Below are positions 23,875 through 36,000 of a stretch of DNA of 64,000 nucleotides, one piece after another. A program made the translations under genes and the position numbers. Source of the stretch: Brachionus rotundiformis (Eukaryota; Rotifera; Eurotatoria; Ploima; Brachionidae); assembly GCA_016802295.1 (NCBI GenBank), contig JAESIW010000154.1:1-64000 (forward strand), in the 5' to 3' direction. How positions within the stretch are numbered: position 1 is the stretch's first letter; each line of letters begins with the position of its first letter. The notes beneath the pieces were generated by a model. It had not been told where the DNA came from, searched no databases, and saw only the letters and a list, made by a program, of their open reading frames with translations.

Positions 23875-25297
23875 AGCAATCAATTTTATATTATTTCGGA
23901 ATAAATTTTTAGAAATTTTATTCTATAACAATGGTTAAAAATCGAGATAAATTTAGAATCTAAAATTGTAAATTAGTAATACATTTTATTGTTTTTACGA
24001 TTAACTAAGTTAATACTATAAAATCAAGTCGTTTTCAAATTTTAAAAGTTTTAGATAAAAAAATAAAAATTATTAGCTCAAGACTGTCGTCAGTGAATTA
24101 TAATTAAAATTGGAGAATTAAAAAAAACATTCTCTAAAACGTCACTTATTTTGAAATCTTATTTTTTTCATTTAAATTTTATATTTACTTTGACAAAATT
24201 TATGTTCAGGTATGAATTTATTTTAATTTTTATAAAGGCTTATTAAGTTATTATGTAATACGGAGCTAAATTAGCATGTTTATAAAAATGCGACCATGAT
24301 TTTATTATTATAATAATTTTCCTTTAGAAATTGATTTTTAAAACTGTTTTTTCTTTTATTTTTTAAAACTAAAAAAAATTAAAATAATTATCGTAAATAT
24401 TTTTATTTTTTAAATTTAATTTAAAATTAAATAACATCATATTTTTATCAAGATAAAAAGTAATTAAAAGCTTTGTATTTCTAATAATATTTAGTGAAAG
24501 AGAGTATTGCAAAACATAAGACTAATATTTAAAAAATTTTATTTCTGATAATTAATTTGAAAATGTAATCTTACTTTTATCAATTTTTAACTGTTTTTAA
24601 ACTTTTTCTAGTATCGCTTTTTTTATAAAATTCTTTTTTAATATAATATATAATTAATTTTTTCAAAAAAAAATTCAAATTTATAATTATTTCTCATTAG
24701 ATCATAAAATATAAATATTTTCGAAGTTATAATTTATATTAATTATCTTTTTCTTAAAACTTGTATTTTTTAGTTTATGAATTAATAAATTTAAGAATTT
24801 TTAGGTAGGATAAATTTAAATTTTTTTAATAAATTTTTAAATTAAAACAAATTAAACTATGAGTTGAATTTTTTTATTTATTTTGGTTTTAAAAAAATCG
24901 ATTTAATTAAATACCTTTCTTTCGATGTAATCAAATGCAAAGCTTTGATTATTCTTAGAATGTCTTTCTCTTAACTTGACATTCTGAGCAACAATCAAAA
25001 ATAAGCATTTAAAATGAACTAAATATTTCTGATATCCATAAAAATTTTTGAGCACTTTAAATACCGAGATTGGCACCAAATTTTATCTCACATTGAGGTT
25101 TGAAAATTTAATTTGAAAAAACTTAATTTTTAAATTGCATATGACACACCTCAAAATAAAGCAATGAAGATTAATAAAGTGAAGTTTGTGCATCATATAA
25201 AAAGTTAATTAATTGAATTAATTGTAGTTTAAGAATTTTATTAAAATTATTTTGAAATTAAAAGCGTCAGATAAAATTGAGATTAATAAAAAATATT
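23875..25297. other. Intergenic DNA between flippase and sirtuin
   Basis: It is mostly extreme A+T with poly-A/poly-T runs. The only coding-like stretch is the candidate exon at 24915-25076. Confidence 0.5.
24915..25076 (-). other. Orphan coding-like exon upstream of the flippase gene
   Basis: One minus-strand frame reads about 54 residues without a stop, including YGYQKYLVHFKCLFLIVAQN and FAFDYIERK, and ends at a good donor (AAAG|GTATTTAA). Its donor phase (0) would fit the second exon of the flippase, so it could be an alternative 5' exon. It could equally be an exon of a lost gene. There is no in-frame ATG, and the upstream acceptor is unclear because a TAA precedes the frame. The product is not recognised. 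Confidence 0.3.
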
Positions 25298-26215
25298 TCA
25301 GATTTTTATTTTTGATAATACTTTGCTACTTAGGGAATTGATTTTAAGATTTGCTTTTTGATCTGCTCTTGTTTTGCCTATGTTTAAAATAGCCACTGGA
25401 ATTTCTAACTGTTTCGCTTGTAAGATGATTCGATATGCAGAATAAACTTCTAATGAAGTTCCTACAGCAAGAACTCCATCACATTGTATCAGTTTTTCGT
25501 TTATAAAATTAATTATTGATTTAGGTATGCTATCTCCAAAAAATATTACTTCTGGTTTCAAACGATCGTTTTTACATTTTGGACATATTGGTGTATTAAA
25601 ATCTTTGATATGTTCGTTAGTTAAAAAAACATCATTGTCAGGTGCTAATTCAGCTAAACTAATATTCCAAAGGGGGTTTTGTTCTCTGATCAACAATTGC
25701 ATCGAATCTCGCGTTAATCGAAAACCACAATCCATACATTTAACCTTAGAAGAATTTCCATGAATTTCTGTTAATCTTAAACATCCTGCTTTAACAAGTA
25801 AGGAATCAACATTCTGGGTAACATGATGAAAAACTTTTCCTTTTTTTTCCCATTCAGAAAATATTAAATGGTTTTTATTAGGCCTGAAAGAATTAAATCG
25901 AGGCCAACTTGAATAATTTCTAGCCCAGTAAATTTTTCTTCGATTTTTTTCTTTCATGAATTCTGAATGCTGAATAGGACGATGATTTGATCTATTATAC
26001 AAGCCTACTTTATCACTACGGTAATCAGGAATTCCTGATTCGGTAGATATACCTGCCCCAGTTAAAATAAATAGCTTTTTTGTTTCAGAAATAAATTTTT
26101 GAAGGCTTTGTATATCACGGTCATTCGGCTCGTTATATTCTGGAATAAAACAAGTATTTGAAAAGTAGCGATTATATCCTAATTTTAGTGATGGTAGTAT
26201 TTTTATTGACTTCAT
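25298..26215 (-). CDS. SIRT4: SIRT4-type mitochondrial sirtuin
   Basis: One intronless frame of 305 residues. The NAD-binding signature is FILTGAGISTESGIPDYRS. The catalytic His is in LTEIHGN after VTQNVDSL. The zinc site is two CXXC pairs (KCMDC and CPKC). The C-terminal Rossmann part includes AVGTSLEVYSAYR and AILNIGKTRAD. The central RRKIYWARNYSSWPRF and LAPDNDVFL segments match the SIRT4 class rather than SIRT5 or cytosolic sirtuins. The basic N-terminus (KSIKILPSLKLGYNRYFSN) is a likely mitochondrial targeting peptide. SIRT4 proteins are NAD-dependent deacylases/ADP-ribosyltransferases affecting glutamate and fatty-acid metabolism; the substrate here is not shown. It lies head-to-head with the DCN1 gene. 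Confidence 0.93.
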   Translation of the reverse strand: MKSIKILPSLKLGYNRYFSNTCFIPEYNEPNDRDIQSLQKFISETKKLFILTGAGISTESGIPDYRSDKVGLYNRSNHRPIQHSEFMKEKNRRKIYWARNYSSWPRFNSFRPNKNHLIFSEWEKKGKVFHHVTQNVDSLLVKAGCLRLTEIHGNSSKVKCMDCGFRLTRDSMQLLIREQNPLWNISLAELAPDNDVFLTNEHIKDFNTPICPKCKNDRLKPEVIFFGDSIPKSIINFINEKLIQCDGVLAVGTSLEVYSAYRIILQAKQLEIPVAILNIGKTRADQKANLKINSLSSKVLSKIKI

Positions 26216-26793
26216 CTAGAAAAAACGATATTGTAAATAAAACTAAAGGATCAATTCAAAACAATTTTAAAATAAAAAACTCTTGCTAAAAACTTTATCC
26301 TTCATGGAGAAAATAAAAAAGCTTGAAATTTTAAAAATTGATTACCAATTTAAAATTTATTTTATTCAAATCTAGTGTGATTGCTTTGGACCAAAATTTT
26401 AAAAACTAATTATCAGAATCTTCTTTATGTGTTATTAATTTTTAGTATAATCTATTAAAGTATATGTTTATATTTTCATCATCAAGTATATAGGTAATGA
26501 AAAACTTTGCAAAAATCAAAGTTATTCAATTTTTTGGGTTGCTTTTTTCCGAAAGATAAAATTGATCATACTCTTTAAATTTCAATGAATAAATTTTCAA
26601 ACTGATAAAGAAATCATCTTAATAGAAATAATTAAATGTTTTATAATTTCTTTATAATTTATTATGTTTTAAAATTTACAAAAATAAATCAAAAGCTTTG
26701 TTAATTTTGCAAGTATTTATGTATACTTGTTCTATTTACATCGATTTCATTTTTTGTGAATTTTTTTTTTTTGAGAAACGATTATTTGGTAAA
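26216..26793. promoter_or_regulatory. Divergent intergenic region SIRT4 / DCUN1D
   Basis: The 578 bp between two divergent start codons must hold both promoters. It is AT-rich and I cannot point to specific sites. Confidence 0.4.
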
Positions 26794-27711
26794 ATGAATT
26801 CCATTAGCAGTAAGCAAAAGCAAAGATTAGTTGCTCAATTTATTAATTTCACTCAAGCAAATGAAAAAAACGCGATTTTTTTCCTAAATCAACATGATTG
26901 GAAATTAGATCTAGCTGTTGATGCCTATTATCTTAGCCTTGATTCTGGTCCATCTAGGCGAAGTGCAGAAGCTTCAAGCACAAGAAATCAAGTAGATAGA
27001 AAAAAAATCGACCAGCTATGGAATTTGTATAAAGATTGTAGTTTACCGGCAAATGCTGAAAAAATGACTCAAGAGGGTGTATGTAAATTTCTACATGATC
27101 TTAATTTCAAGTTAGATGACAAAATAGTACTTGTTCTTGCGTGGAAATTTAAAGCACAAGTTCAAGGGGAGTTTTCTAAAGAGGAGTTTTATGGTGCAAT
27201 GAATGAGCTGGGGTAAAAAAATTATATTTTCCGATTGATTTTGTCAAACAAAGGTAATATTCCTATTTCAAGATGTGATTCAATAGAAAAATTAAGAAAC
27301 AAAATATATCAAATTGATGTTGAATTAAATAATGATATAAACAAGTTCAAAGATTTGTATCATTTTACCTTCAATTTTGGAAAGAATTCCTCGCAAAAAA
27401 GTCTTGATTTGGAAGATGCAATTGAGTATTGGAAAATGATTTTAAGTGATAAATTTTCTTATTTAAATTTATGGATTGATTTTCTAAATGTAAACTATAT
27501 AAATTGAAGTTTTATGCAACTCTAATATAATAACTTATTTTTATAATTAAAGGAACATCATAAAAAAAGTATATCTAAAGATACTTGGAATCTTTTACTA
27601 GAATTTGCAATGAATATAAATAGAGATTTCTCAAATTATGATGAAGAAGGTGCATGGCCAGTTTTGATTGATGAATTTGTCGAGTATGCTAAACCGTTGC
27701 TTAATAAATAA
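26794..27711 (+). CDS. DCUN1D1: DCN1-like protein (cullin neddylation co-E3, DCUN1D1/2 type)
   Basis: Three exons (26794-27212, 27273-27489, 27553-27711) give 264 residues, the normal family size. An N-terminal UBA-like domain (about 8-45; FTQANEKNAIFFLNQHDWKL) precedes the PONY/Cullin-binding domain. That domain carries EFSKEEFYGAMNELGCDSI, FKDLYHFTFNFGKN, DLEDAIEYWKMIL and the closing NYDEEGAWPVLIDEFVEYA. DCN1 proteins bind Ubc12/UBE2M and cullins and stimulate NEDD8 transfer. I chose the ATG at 26794 because it matches the family start (MN..SSKQK); upstream sequence in frame has no ATG. The last exon ends in TAA overlapping an AATAAA. The symbol is given for the DCUN1D1/2 group; paralogue assignment is open. 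Confidence 0.94.
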
Positions 27712-28298
27712 AATTTGAAAATTGAACTAAGATAAAACATCTTTTTCGAACAAAGTAATGAAGATGGTTGATAAATATTTTTTTTTATTTGACTAAATTT
27801 TTCATTCTTTTCTTATTTTAAGTTATTCGATGTTATTCTATTTTCGAAATACGTTGCATTAAAAAGAAATAAATAATCGATATTTTTTTATTTTATTAAT
27901 CAAAATTTTAAAAATCAGAGCATATCAATTTTTATCTTAATTTGATAATTAACTATCTTTTCTTTAAAAAAATTATTCAAAAAAAACTAGAGTGGAAACT
28001 GTAACAGACCATTAACTTATCTTACATGTTGTAATTTAAAAACTCCAATCAATTAAAACTAAGTCATTTATATTTCAAACAACTAATCTTATTAAAAATA
28101 AAATCATGGTTTAACGCGGTAAAATTCATTGACTCATAAAATAAAACTAATTTATTAATTAATCATTTAATTAATTGATTATTTTGATTTCAAACCAATC
28201 AATTCTTCAATTTTTTTAATCAACATATAAAACCATATATCATTAAAATAAAAATTTGAAGTTTTTCGAATCATTTTGTTAAGACATGATTTTATTTT
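27712..28298. other. AT-rich intergenic DNA
   Basis: This is the 3' flank of the DCN1 gene up to the end of the LINE fragment. Nothing else is recognised. Confidence 0.5.
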
Positions 28299-29020
28299 AG
28301 TAGTAGTAGTAAATAATACTGCGACCCTATTGGGTTAAGCTTCTTCGAAGCTATGGCAGTAAATTTGACTGTTTCTTGAGCCATTTGTCCAGGTTAATTT
28401 TGAAATTAATGATTGATTCGGAATTGACGATGTACTGAGGTAGACTATTCCAGACATTAACTACTCGATTTGTTAAAAAATGATATCGTTGCATGCAACT
28501 TTTCACATCTTCTCTAACTATACATTTGTCATGTCTTCTTAAGCTATACGACTGGTTTCGAGAAAAATTAATACCATTTTCAAAATTGATAATTTCGTAT
28601 CTTTTAATAACTTTAAAAAGTTGGATTAAGTCTCCTCTCATCCTTCTAACTTTGAGATCAGTTAAATTTAGTATTTCAAGTCTTTTAGAGTAGTCAAATT
28701 TTCGAAGTGAAGGGATTATTTTTGTCATTCTTCTTTGTACTTTCTCGATTTCAAAAATATCTTTTTCAAGAAATGGACACCATGAACTAATGGCAAACTC
28801 TAAATGAGGTCTAACCAGTGCTGTGTAGAGCATTCTCAATGTATCAATGTTTAAATTTCTGAAACTTTTTCTAATCATAGCTAAAATACGATTTCCTCGA
28901 CTCGTGCAATATTTTACTTGGTTAGTCCATTTCAAGTCACTTTGAATATATACACCTAAATCTTTTTCGAGAATTGTTTTAGATAAATTCTTTGTACCGT
29001 ATCTGCTAAAAATGGTTATC
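28299..29020 (-). mobile_element. 5'-truncated non-LTR retrotransposon (LINE) fragment
   Basis: The minus strand encodes the C-terminal end of a LINE ORF2 (28351 to about 29020). It starts in the EKDLGVYI...LKWTNQV block, runs through YTALVRPHLEFAISSWCPF and EKVQRRMTKIIPSL, and ends in a tail like that of CR1-related elements (VWNSLPQYIV). The reading frame is open for about 220 codons to TAG at 28351-28353. The 3' UTR is short, with two small hairpins (agcttcttcgaagct at 28338-28352 and accctattgggt at 28324-28335), and ends in a TAC-type microsatellite (28299-28314). A 5' truncation and a simple-repeat 3' end are standard LINE insertion features. The intact frame suggests it is fairly recent. 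Confidence 0.85.
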
Positions 29021-29271
29021 TAAAAATAATATTTTAGCTTATCCGCACTAAATATAAATAAAATAAAATCAACGATTTAGAAAAGTATTTTTTGCAATTT
29101 TAAAACTAAAATAATAATTAATTTAGCCTAATTTTTATAATAATGTGAATTATCATTATAATAAATAAAGTATTTTAATTTAATTTAATAAAATTTATTA
29201 CGCAAAAAAATTAGTTAATCAATTTATCGCGATTTTTTTGATTTAATTATAACAATAAATATTTTCAAAAA

Positions 29272-30300
29272 ATGGAAACAATTACAGAAAATTTTCACTC
29301 AAAACAGGATCAATTTGAAAAAAATCTGCCTAATCCTTCATATGAATACAGTAAGCGTAGTACAAAGAAAATTAGAAGCAAAAGACACGCTAAAAGACAT
29401 GAATCTTGTAATACTTTAATAAATATACGATGTTAATTTATTTAGGATTTTAAGTATGTCATCTTCTTTCATTATTGGATAGAAGTTCTGTTGATTTTGA
29501 AGAAGATGAAATTGATCAAAACGTTTCGATTTTAATTAAAAAAGATTCACCATTCTTTAAACTAGTTTCAAATCAACAAAACTTAAAAGTGAATAATAAA
29601 TAAATATAAAAAGTAAAATCAATGAATTTTTAAACCAAGATTTGGTTGGATTTCATTTCAAAGAGTGGAGATAGCCAGGATGATTTTATCAACAAATACG
29701 ACAATCAAAAAAATTCTGAAATGTCAAAAACAGATTTAAACAAATTAGATAAAAACCCTTTTAAAAATGCTAATAGATGTTTTCGTAGAATCGACAAGAA
29801 TCTACAACATATTTATTCAAAAGAATATTCTTTAGTAAAAATAATTTCAACTTAAAGTCGTATTTTAATTTTATTATTAGATATGCTTGAAAAAATTTGA
29901 GGAAGAGATTCTTCCATTTTTTTTATGTTCTACATTTCCAAATCATTTTATTTTAGAAATAGAATGCCCATTTGAAAGAATGGTCCTTCATAGTCTATGC
30001 CAGTATTTGAATATCAAATCAAAAAGTAAGTACTTAACGTGTGTTTAATTAAAAATTGATTATTTATAAATTCAAAACAGTGAATAGATATTAGATTCAG
30101 GTTAAAAACTCGAAATATACAGTCTGCAGTTAAAATTAATTAACTACTTCATTTTTCATTATACTTTTATCTTTTTAAATAAAGGTTTTGAAGGTACAGA
30201 TGGTAAAAAAAGTGTATTGCTAAAATGTGATAACGATAACTTAAAATTTCAAAAACCTCCAATCTTATTGTCCGAATATATACAAAAGACATTTTATTAA
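29272..30300 (+). CDS. R3HDM4: R3H domain-containing protein 4 homologue
   Basis: Five small exons (29272-29407, 29455-29588, 29640-29834, 29881-30025, 30185-30300) join in phase to 241 residues; the human protein has 268. Matches run along the length: LLSLLDRSS (TLLETD-like), IWLDFISKSG (family VWNDFMNRSG), a CFRRIDKNL block, the R3H domain with R-X3-H in ERMVLHSLCQYLNI, and the C-terminal PPILLSEYIQ (family PPGLLLSAYLEQ). R3H domains bind single-stranded nucleic acids; the cellular role of R3HDM4 is largely unknown. The first exon is basic (KKIRSKRHAKRH). No single exon exceeds 65 codons, so this gene is easily missed. Confidence 0.88.
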
Positions 30301-30671
30301 TAAAATTTTAAAAATGAATCTTTTCCTTATTATTTTCATGCTCCATTCTAATTTTAATTGATAACAATAAAAAAAGTTTTAATATAATTATTTAATAATT
30401 CGAAAATTTCTTTAAATATAATGAATTCGATATTTAAGTTTTTTTTTATTAAATTCTTTTTTTCAAAATTTGCTTATTTTATTTTATAAAAATGATTAAA
30501 GATGTCTCTTTAACAAAAATTAAAAAAAAGTTAGTTAAAAAAAACTTAGACATGTGATCATGACATTTTCAAAAAATTTTAACATGTACCAATAGTAAGC
30601 TCTAATTTTCTTAAATCGAAAGATAATATTAAAATTATTTAAGATTTTTTTTTGATTTATTAAAATTATTT
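30301..30671. other. Spacer R3HDM4 to STARD3
   Basis: This 371-bp AT-rich stretch lies between two plus-strand genes. It starts with an AATAAAA just after the R3HDM4 stop. No gene is seen. Confidence 0.5.
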
Positions 30672-32506
30672 ATGTTTCTTAATTTACAAATGCCATCTTA
30701 TCGACTGACAACTGAAAATGCAAATTTTCTTTTAAATTGTAGCGAAATCGAATTAAATTTGAAAGCTACAAGACGTTCTTTTGTGTTGCTTTTATTTTTT
30801 GATTTGACATTTACAAGTCTTTTGTGGCTCATATATTGTACCGTATGCTGTTTTTTAACTTGAATTAAATTTTAAAAAATATCTAACTTTTATAAGACCA
30901 AAGGACTTTCGCTAGAGGATGCTTTCGATCAAGAGATTAAGAATTACAATATTGACTCGTCATTATTTGACGTGGCCGTATTATTTAAAAAAAAAATTAA
31001 AATAATTATCTATCATTTTTTTATAAAGGCTGCAGCTCTAGTACGATTTTTTTTTCTTAACTTATTTTACACAATATTCAAACTTAATCATTGGCTTCCT
31101 GCTGCAGTAAGTTTTTATAAATAAAAAATATTAACTATTTAATTAAAAAATTTAATACTTAACTTAAGATTATTACTTTTTCATCATCTAGTTTTTTAAT
31201 ATCAAAAGTTATTATTTTTGCAGTAAGAAATTATTTAATAAAAATGTTTAATTCTTATTTAGTTTAAACACTTATAAAGATTAAAGCAACGCACAAAGTA
31301 CTAACTGACTATTTGATTTTAATAATATCGTTTTTAATTGTTTGGGCAGAAACTGGATATTTAGATATGAAAATTTTTTCAATAGTAAGAAAAAAAAATG
31401 CTCTTCTTGGTATGTTTTTGATAAATTTAAAAATTAGAATAAAATTTTATTTTAAGATACTGATTCTACTATTTCAAATACGTCAAGAGCAAATTATGGA
31501 TCTGTAAATACTCCAAGAGGAATATTGTCAGAAGTTACCTCTTTTTATGCAAGCCCTCTTGATTCACCACGAGGTTTAACTATTTTTAGCACATTTTTAG
31601 CAAATTTTTAGCAAATTTCTACAGATTTTTTAGATGATGATTATGATTCAGTTTCAATAAATAGTTTTAGAAAAGAAAAAAGACATTTAAAAAGAAAGAA
31701 TTCAAAAAATATTAAATCTTCTTTGAATGATATTAATGAAGAAAGCAATAAAAGAAATGATAAAGTAACAAGATAAATTTTAAAATAATTTTAAAATAAA
31801 CTAAAATTAAAAAAACAAGTACCAAGAATACGAAAAATTAAGTGAACAATTACTTGAAACACTTATCAAAATTAAAAATGACGACAAAGATTGGACTGTA
31901 AATGAGTTTTATTTAATTGATTTACTAAATGAAAAAAGTGTTAAGAGTGATTTTGTTGATCCTGGAATCAAATGTTCTATCAAAACAAAAAGCTTTCCTA
32001 AGATAGGCAAAGTTTTTAAATTAGATACAATAATTCCATTCAAAGAAAGTTTAGTTCTTAAAGTATTAAGAGATGAAGTAGAAGAATGCTCCGACTGGAA
32101 TGTCACAGTTAAAAAAGCTAAAATAATAGCCGAAATCAGAGAAAATTTATCTATTTTACATGTTTGTGTTCATGAGCAAGCCGGAGGTCTAGTATCTCAG
32201 CGAGATTTCGTCAATTTAAATTGTTATTGTTTCAATGATAAAAATGAGCATATATTAGCCAATCTAGCATGTAAATCAGACGATGTTCCTGTTAATGAGT
32301 CATATGTAAGAGGAGAAAATGGACCAACAGGATACATTTTTTCAGGAATCGATAATTACCTGACAAAATTTACATGGATTTTGAATGTTAATTTAAAAGG
32401 CTGGCTTCCCCAATATTTAATAGATCAATCTTTAAACATAGCACAAAAAGAATTTATTGTAACTCTTTTAAAACATCTAAATCAAAAAGAAACCTCTAAG
32501 AAATAA
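30672..32506 (+). CDS. STARD3: STARD3 (MLN64)-like late-endosomal sterol-binding protein
   Basis: Eight exons (30672-30842, 30897-30977, 31029-31106, 31169-31222, 31280-31409, 31457-31573, 31625-31764, 31820-32506) give 485 residues. The N-terminal half is a MENTAL domain with four membrane helices: RRSFVLLLFFDLTFTSLLW, the ALVRFFFLNLFY region, the ITFSSSSFLISKVIIF region and LIISFLIVWAETGYLD. A charged linker of about 80 residues follows. The C-terminal START domain (about 265-480) has DWTVNEFY, CVHEQAGGLVSQRDFV and GWLPQYLIDQS. STARD3 moves sterol and makes ER-endosome contacts through a linker FFAT motif; the linker here reads DDDYDSV, and I would not call a FFAT with confidence. The human protein has 445 residues. 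A second ATG at 30690 is an alternative start. Confidence 0.93.
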
Positions 32507-33027
32507 CTTTAATGTAAATATAAAAATAAATTATTTAATTAATTTAAGATATATGATTATAGAAAAAGACAAACAATTATTTAAAAATTAATAAAATTTA
32601 TTTAATTGATTTAAATTGGTTGTTTGGTCTATATATGTAAATAATAAGAAATTTTTTTGTTTTTAAATTTATTATTAAAATTTTGTTAAAAATATTAAGC
32701 TTTCATCAATTAAAAAATTAAATCAACAACAATTGTTTTTTTAATTTCGAAAAATTAATAAATCACTGAATTTTTAAAGTTTAAGAAAATAAAAATTTAA
32801 ATAAAAATTAATTAAATTTTTTTCTTTTTCGTCAAGTATCACATAATTTTTTCTTTTTTACTAACTTTTTAGTTGCATAATTGAATGAATATAACAAGCG
32901 GAAAAAATATTATCATCGGTACTTAATTTAAACTTGATAACTAAACATTTCCAAGTTTATAAAAAATTATGAAAAATGTACAATTAAACTTTTACATTTG
33001 TAGAAAAAAGCCAACTTGGTATATAAT
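32507..33027. other. Convergent spacer STARD3 / TRAK
   Basis: This is the 3'-to-3' intergenic region of 521 bp. It is AT-rich with AATAAA-type motifs for both genes and no other gene. Confidence 0.5.
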
Positions 33028-36000
33028 TTATATTGCTATTCTTTGATTTCGTTTTAAAGATGAGAGTGATTTTAACAATAAAGATAAATCCACTTGTTTA
33101 TTAAGCAATGGATTTAATTTAGTCACTGTAGCAAAAGCACTTTTTTCTAAGTCGTCTTTTGTATAAAATTCATCTTCTAAATCTGGTGCGGGTGGGCTTA
33201 ATCTAGATGGTGATGGTGGAGGTGTACTGCAATTTTTTGTGTCTTGTTTTTCTGAAAATTCTTCAAAAATTGTATTCTGATTTTTACGTATAAGTTGATT
33301 GAATCCTTTTAATTTATTAACTAATTGATCAAAAAAACCAAGTCCAAGTTTGCTTTCATTTTGTTTGTATTGTTCTTCTTCATCTTCCAATTCATTATTA
33401 GGGGTAGCTGGAGGAGTAGGAGCAGATTTGAAATAACTTGAAATAGAATCGATTATTTTGACAAACGAATTATTATTAGCTAAGTTTATTGGAGAAGAAG
33501 GAGGAGTGTCAGGATCTGAAAAATCGTTTTTTTTATTTTTTTCATCCTGAATCGGATTAAAAAACATTGTTTTAAATAATCCAAAAATGCTATTGGCTTC
33601 TTGCTTTTCAATTAAAGGTTCAGAGTTATTTTGAATGCTCTCCTCTTTTTCAAGAAGTGTCGCTAGCAATTCCATCTTTGTAGGTGATAAGACTCGATTT
33701 TTATATTCTCTGTTAATTTCCTTGTTCCAATAATCATAATTGTCTAAATCGTCATCAAAATCAAATTGATCTAAAAGGCTATCTCGATCGTCTTCTTTAA
33801 GATCTGATTCAGTTTCAGACAAGTTTCCTTTGATTGAAATACCAGGTCTCTCTTCAAATAAGCATCCAAAATTTGGGGTTGCGAGATTCTGCCAATGCTG
33901 TAATGTGATTGATCCTTCAATTGGCTTAACAATCTGGAGCTTGTCAGGATAAAAAAGTGAATTTGAACGCCAAATATTATTATGAATTAAATTGGAGCCA
34001 GTAGAAAGAACACTATCAGGAGTCGGACAATTTATAAATTTTTTCTCTAAACCGGCTGGATGTAAAAGTAGATTTTCATCTTCTGATTGAAAGCAACTTT
34101 CGCTCGTGCTCGTACCCGGAACTGATTTAATCAATTTTTGTTTAACTTTTTTTATTAAATTGTTTGATTGAGAAATTTTTTGAGTTACAAAATTTCCCCT
34201 ATAATTACGACTCAAAGTTGAAAAAACTTCAGCAGCGAAAGAGCTATTGTTAACTGTTTGATTTAAAGGCATAAATGGGGAATATACTCTACTTTGAGGC
34301 GTAAATATAAAGCTCGATTCAAGATCATTATCATCATTTATTTGAAATGAGTCTAATGGCTGATTGTCTAATATAGACGAAGTGTTCATATAATAATTAA
34401 TTTTTGATTTCTTTTTTAATGCTTTTCGCTTTAGTACACTTATTTCTTCATGACTTTTATTCAGCATTTGAATGCAATCATTATATTTATCTTTAAGTTC
34501 ACGGATTTGTTCATGTAAATCAGATTTTGATGATTCATATATAGATTGAAGATCCAAATTATCTTTAGTTAAACATTTTATTCTCGATTGCAATTCAAAT
34601 ATCTTAAAAAAATTTTTTTATTAACTTTGAATTTAAAGTCATACAAAATATTTCTACATAAAAAATTTTTCTAATCCTGTCTTTAAAATTTTAAGAAAAC
34701 AGATTAGCTGGTTTTAAAAACTACACTCACTTGTCCAAAAAGATTATTGATCTCTTCTTGTTGATAGAAACATTCCTTTGTTTTGTTTTTAAGCTCATCT
34801 TGAGTTTGTCTTAAAGTATCTTGTGTTTCCTCAAGTTCCTTAAAGCAATTATCAATTAGACTAGATTCTTTTAATTCTAAATCAATTGTTTCTTTTTCAT
34901 AGTAATCAGCTTTATTTCTTAATTGATCATTTTCATCCTCCAAATATTCTATTTTACGCTTGTATTCATTTAAAGTTTCTATATTATTAATACGTTTAGA
35001 TGAAAACATTTGGTCATTTTCATTATTCGTGGTCTTCGAAAGTTTGACTGAGCTTTCTTCAAAAATAGCATCTTGTTCAGAATCTATGAAGCTTTTTAGT
35101 AAATTATCTTTGAGCTGTATTTCATATCTCAATTGATTCACCATATCGCTAGTTTTAACAAGTTCCTGTTCCAAAAACTCAATTTTTTCTTCCAATTGTT
35201 GATCTTTTTCTAGCAATTGTTTTCCGATTGTTGCTGCTAATTCCAAGTCTCTCTCTTTTTCATCTAACAATTTTGTTACTGCTTCTATATCATAATAAGT
35301 TTTTGTCATTTGGTTAATTCTGTATCCACTTTGAACTTAAAAAAAAAGATTTTTTTTAAAATAAAAATAAGATTTACCATGAGGATTAAGAAAGATAGTT
35401 CTCATTTATTTAAAAAAAAATAACTATTTTAATTTTAACCAAGCATAATTTAAATGACATAAAATTTCGTGTAAGTTCGCTTTAAGGATTAAATCTTATT
35501 ATAGATTACTATAAAGCAAAATAAACAAATAAGACAAAGAGTAATTGTTAGTTGATCTATAAAGCTGAGCATAAAAACTAATTTTTAAATAAAAAAATGT
35601 TGTAAAATTAAGGAAATTTAAAATTAAATGGAGTTTAATTATTGGACCAATATTAATTTATATGTGTTAAATTGCAATATTATTCAATTTTTTAAATATT
35701 TATTTGATTATTATTTTTAATTTTGATCGAAAGCAAAAAGACAAGATATCAAAAAAATATGTAAATAAACTATGTTTTTTACTAGAATGTAGATATGTAA
35801 ACAAATAAATAAAAAAAGATGAAGATACCGAAAGATTTTAAAAGAATCGTTTCTAACGTTAAAAATTTTAAAAAAGTAATTATTTCTTGTATTATTAAAG
35901 TTAATCAACTTTTTAAAAAAATATTAAAAAGTATAACATTAATTTTAAACAATATTTTAATTTTAAACACGGATAAAATAAATAAATATTAATAGATTAT

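Noticed and set aside
35717..35908. 63-codon minus-strand frame in the TRAK intron
   Set aside because: It lies wholly inside an intron that joins in phase, and its composition is random AT-rich.
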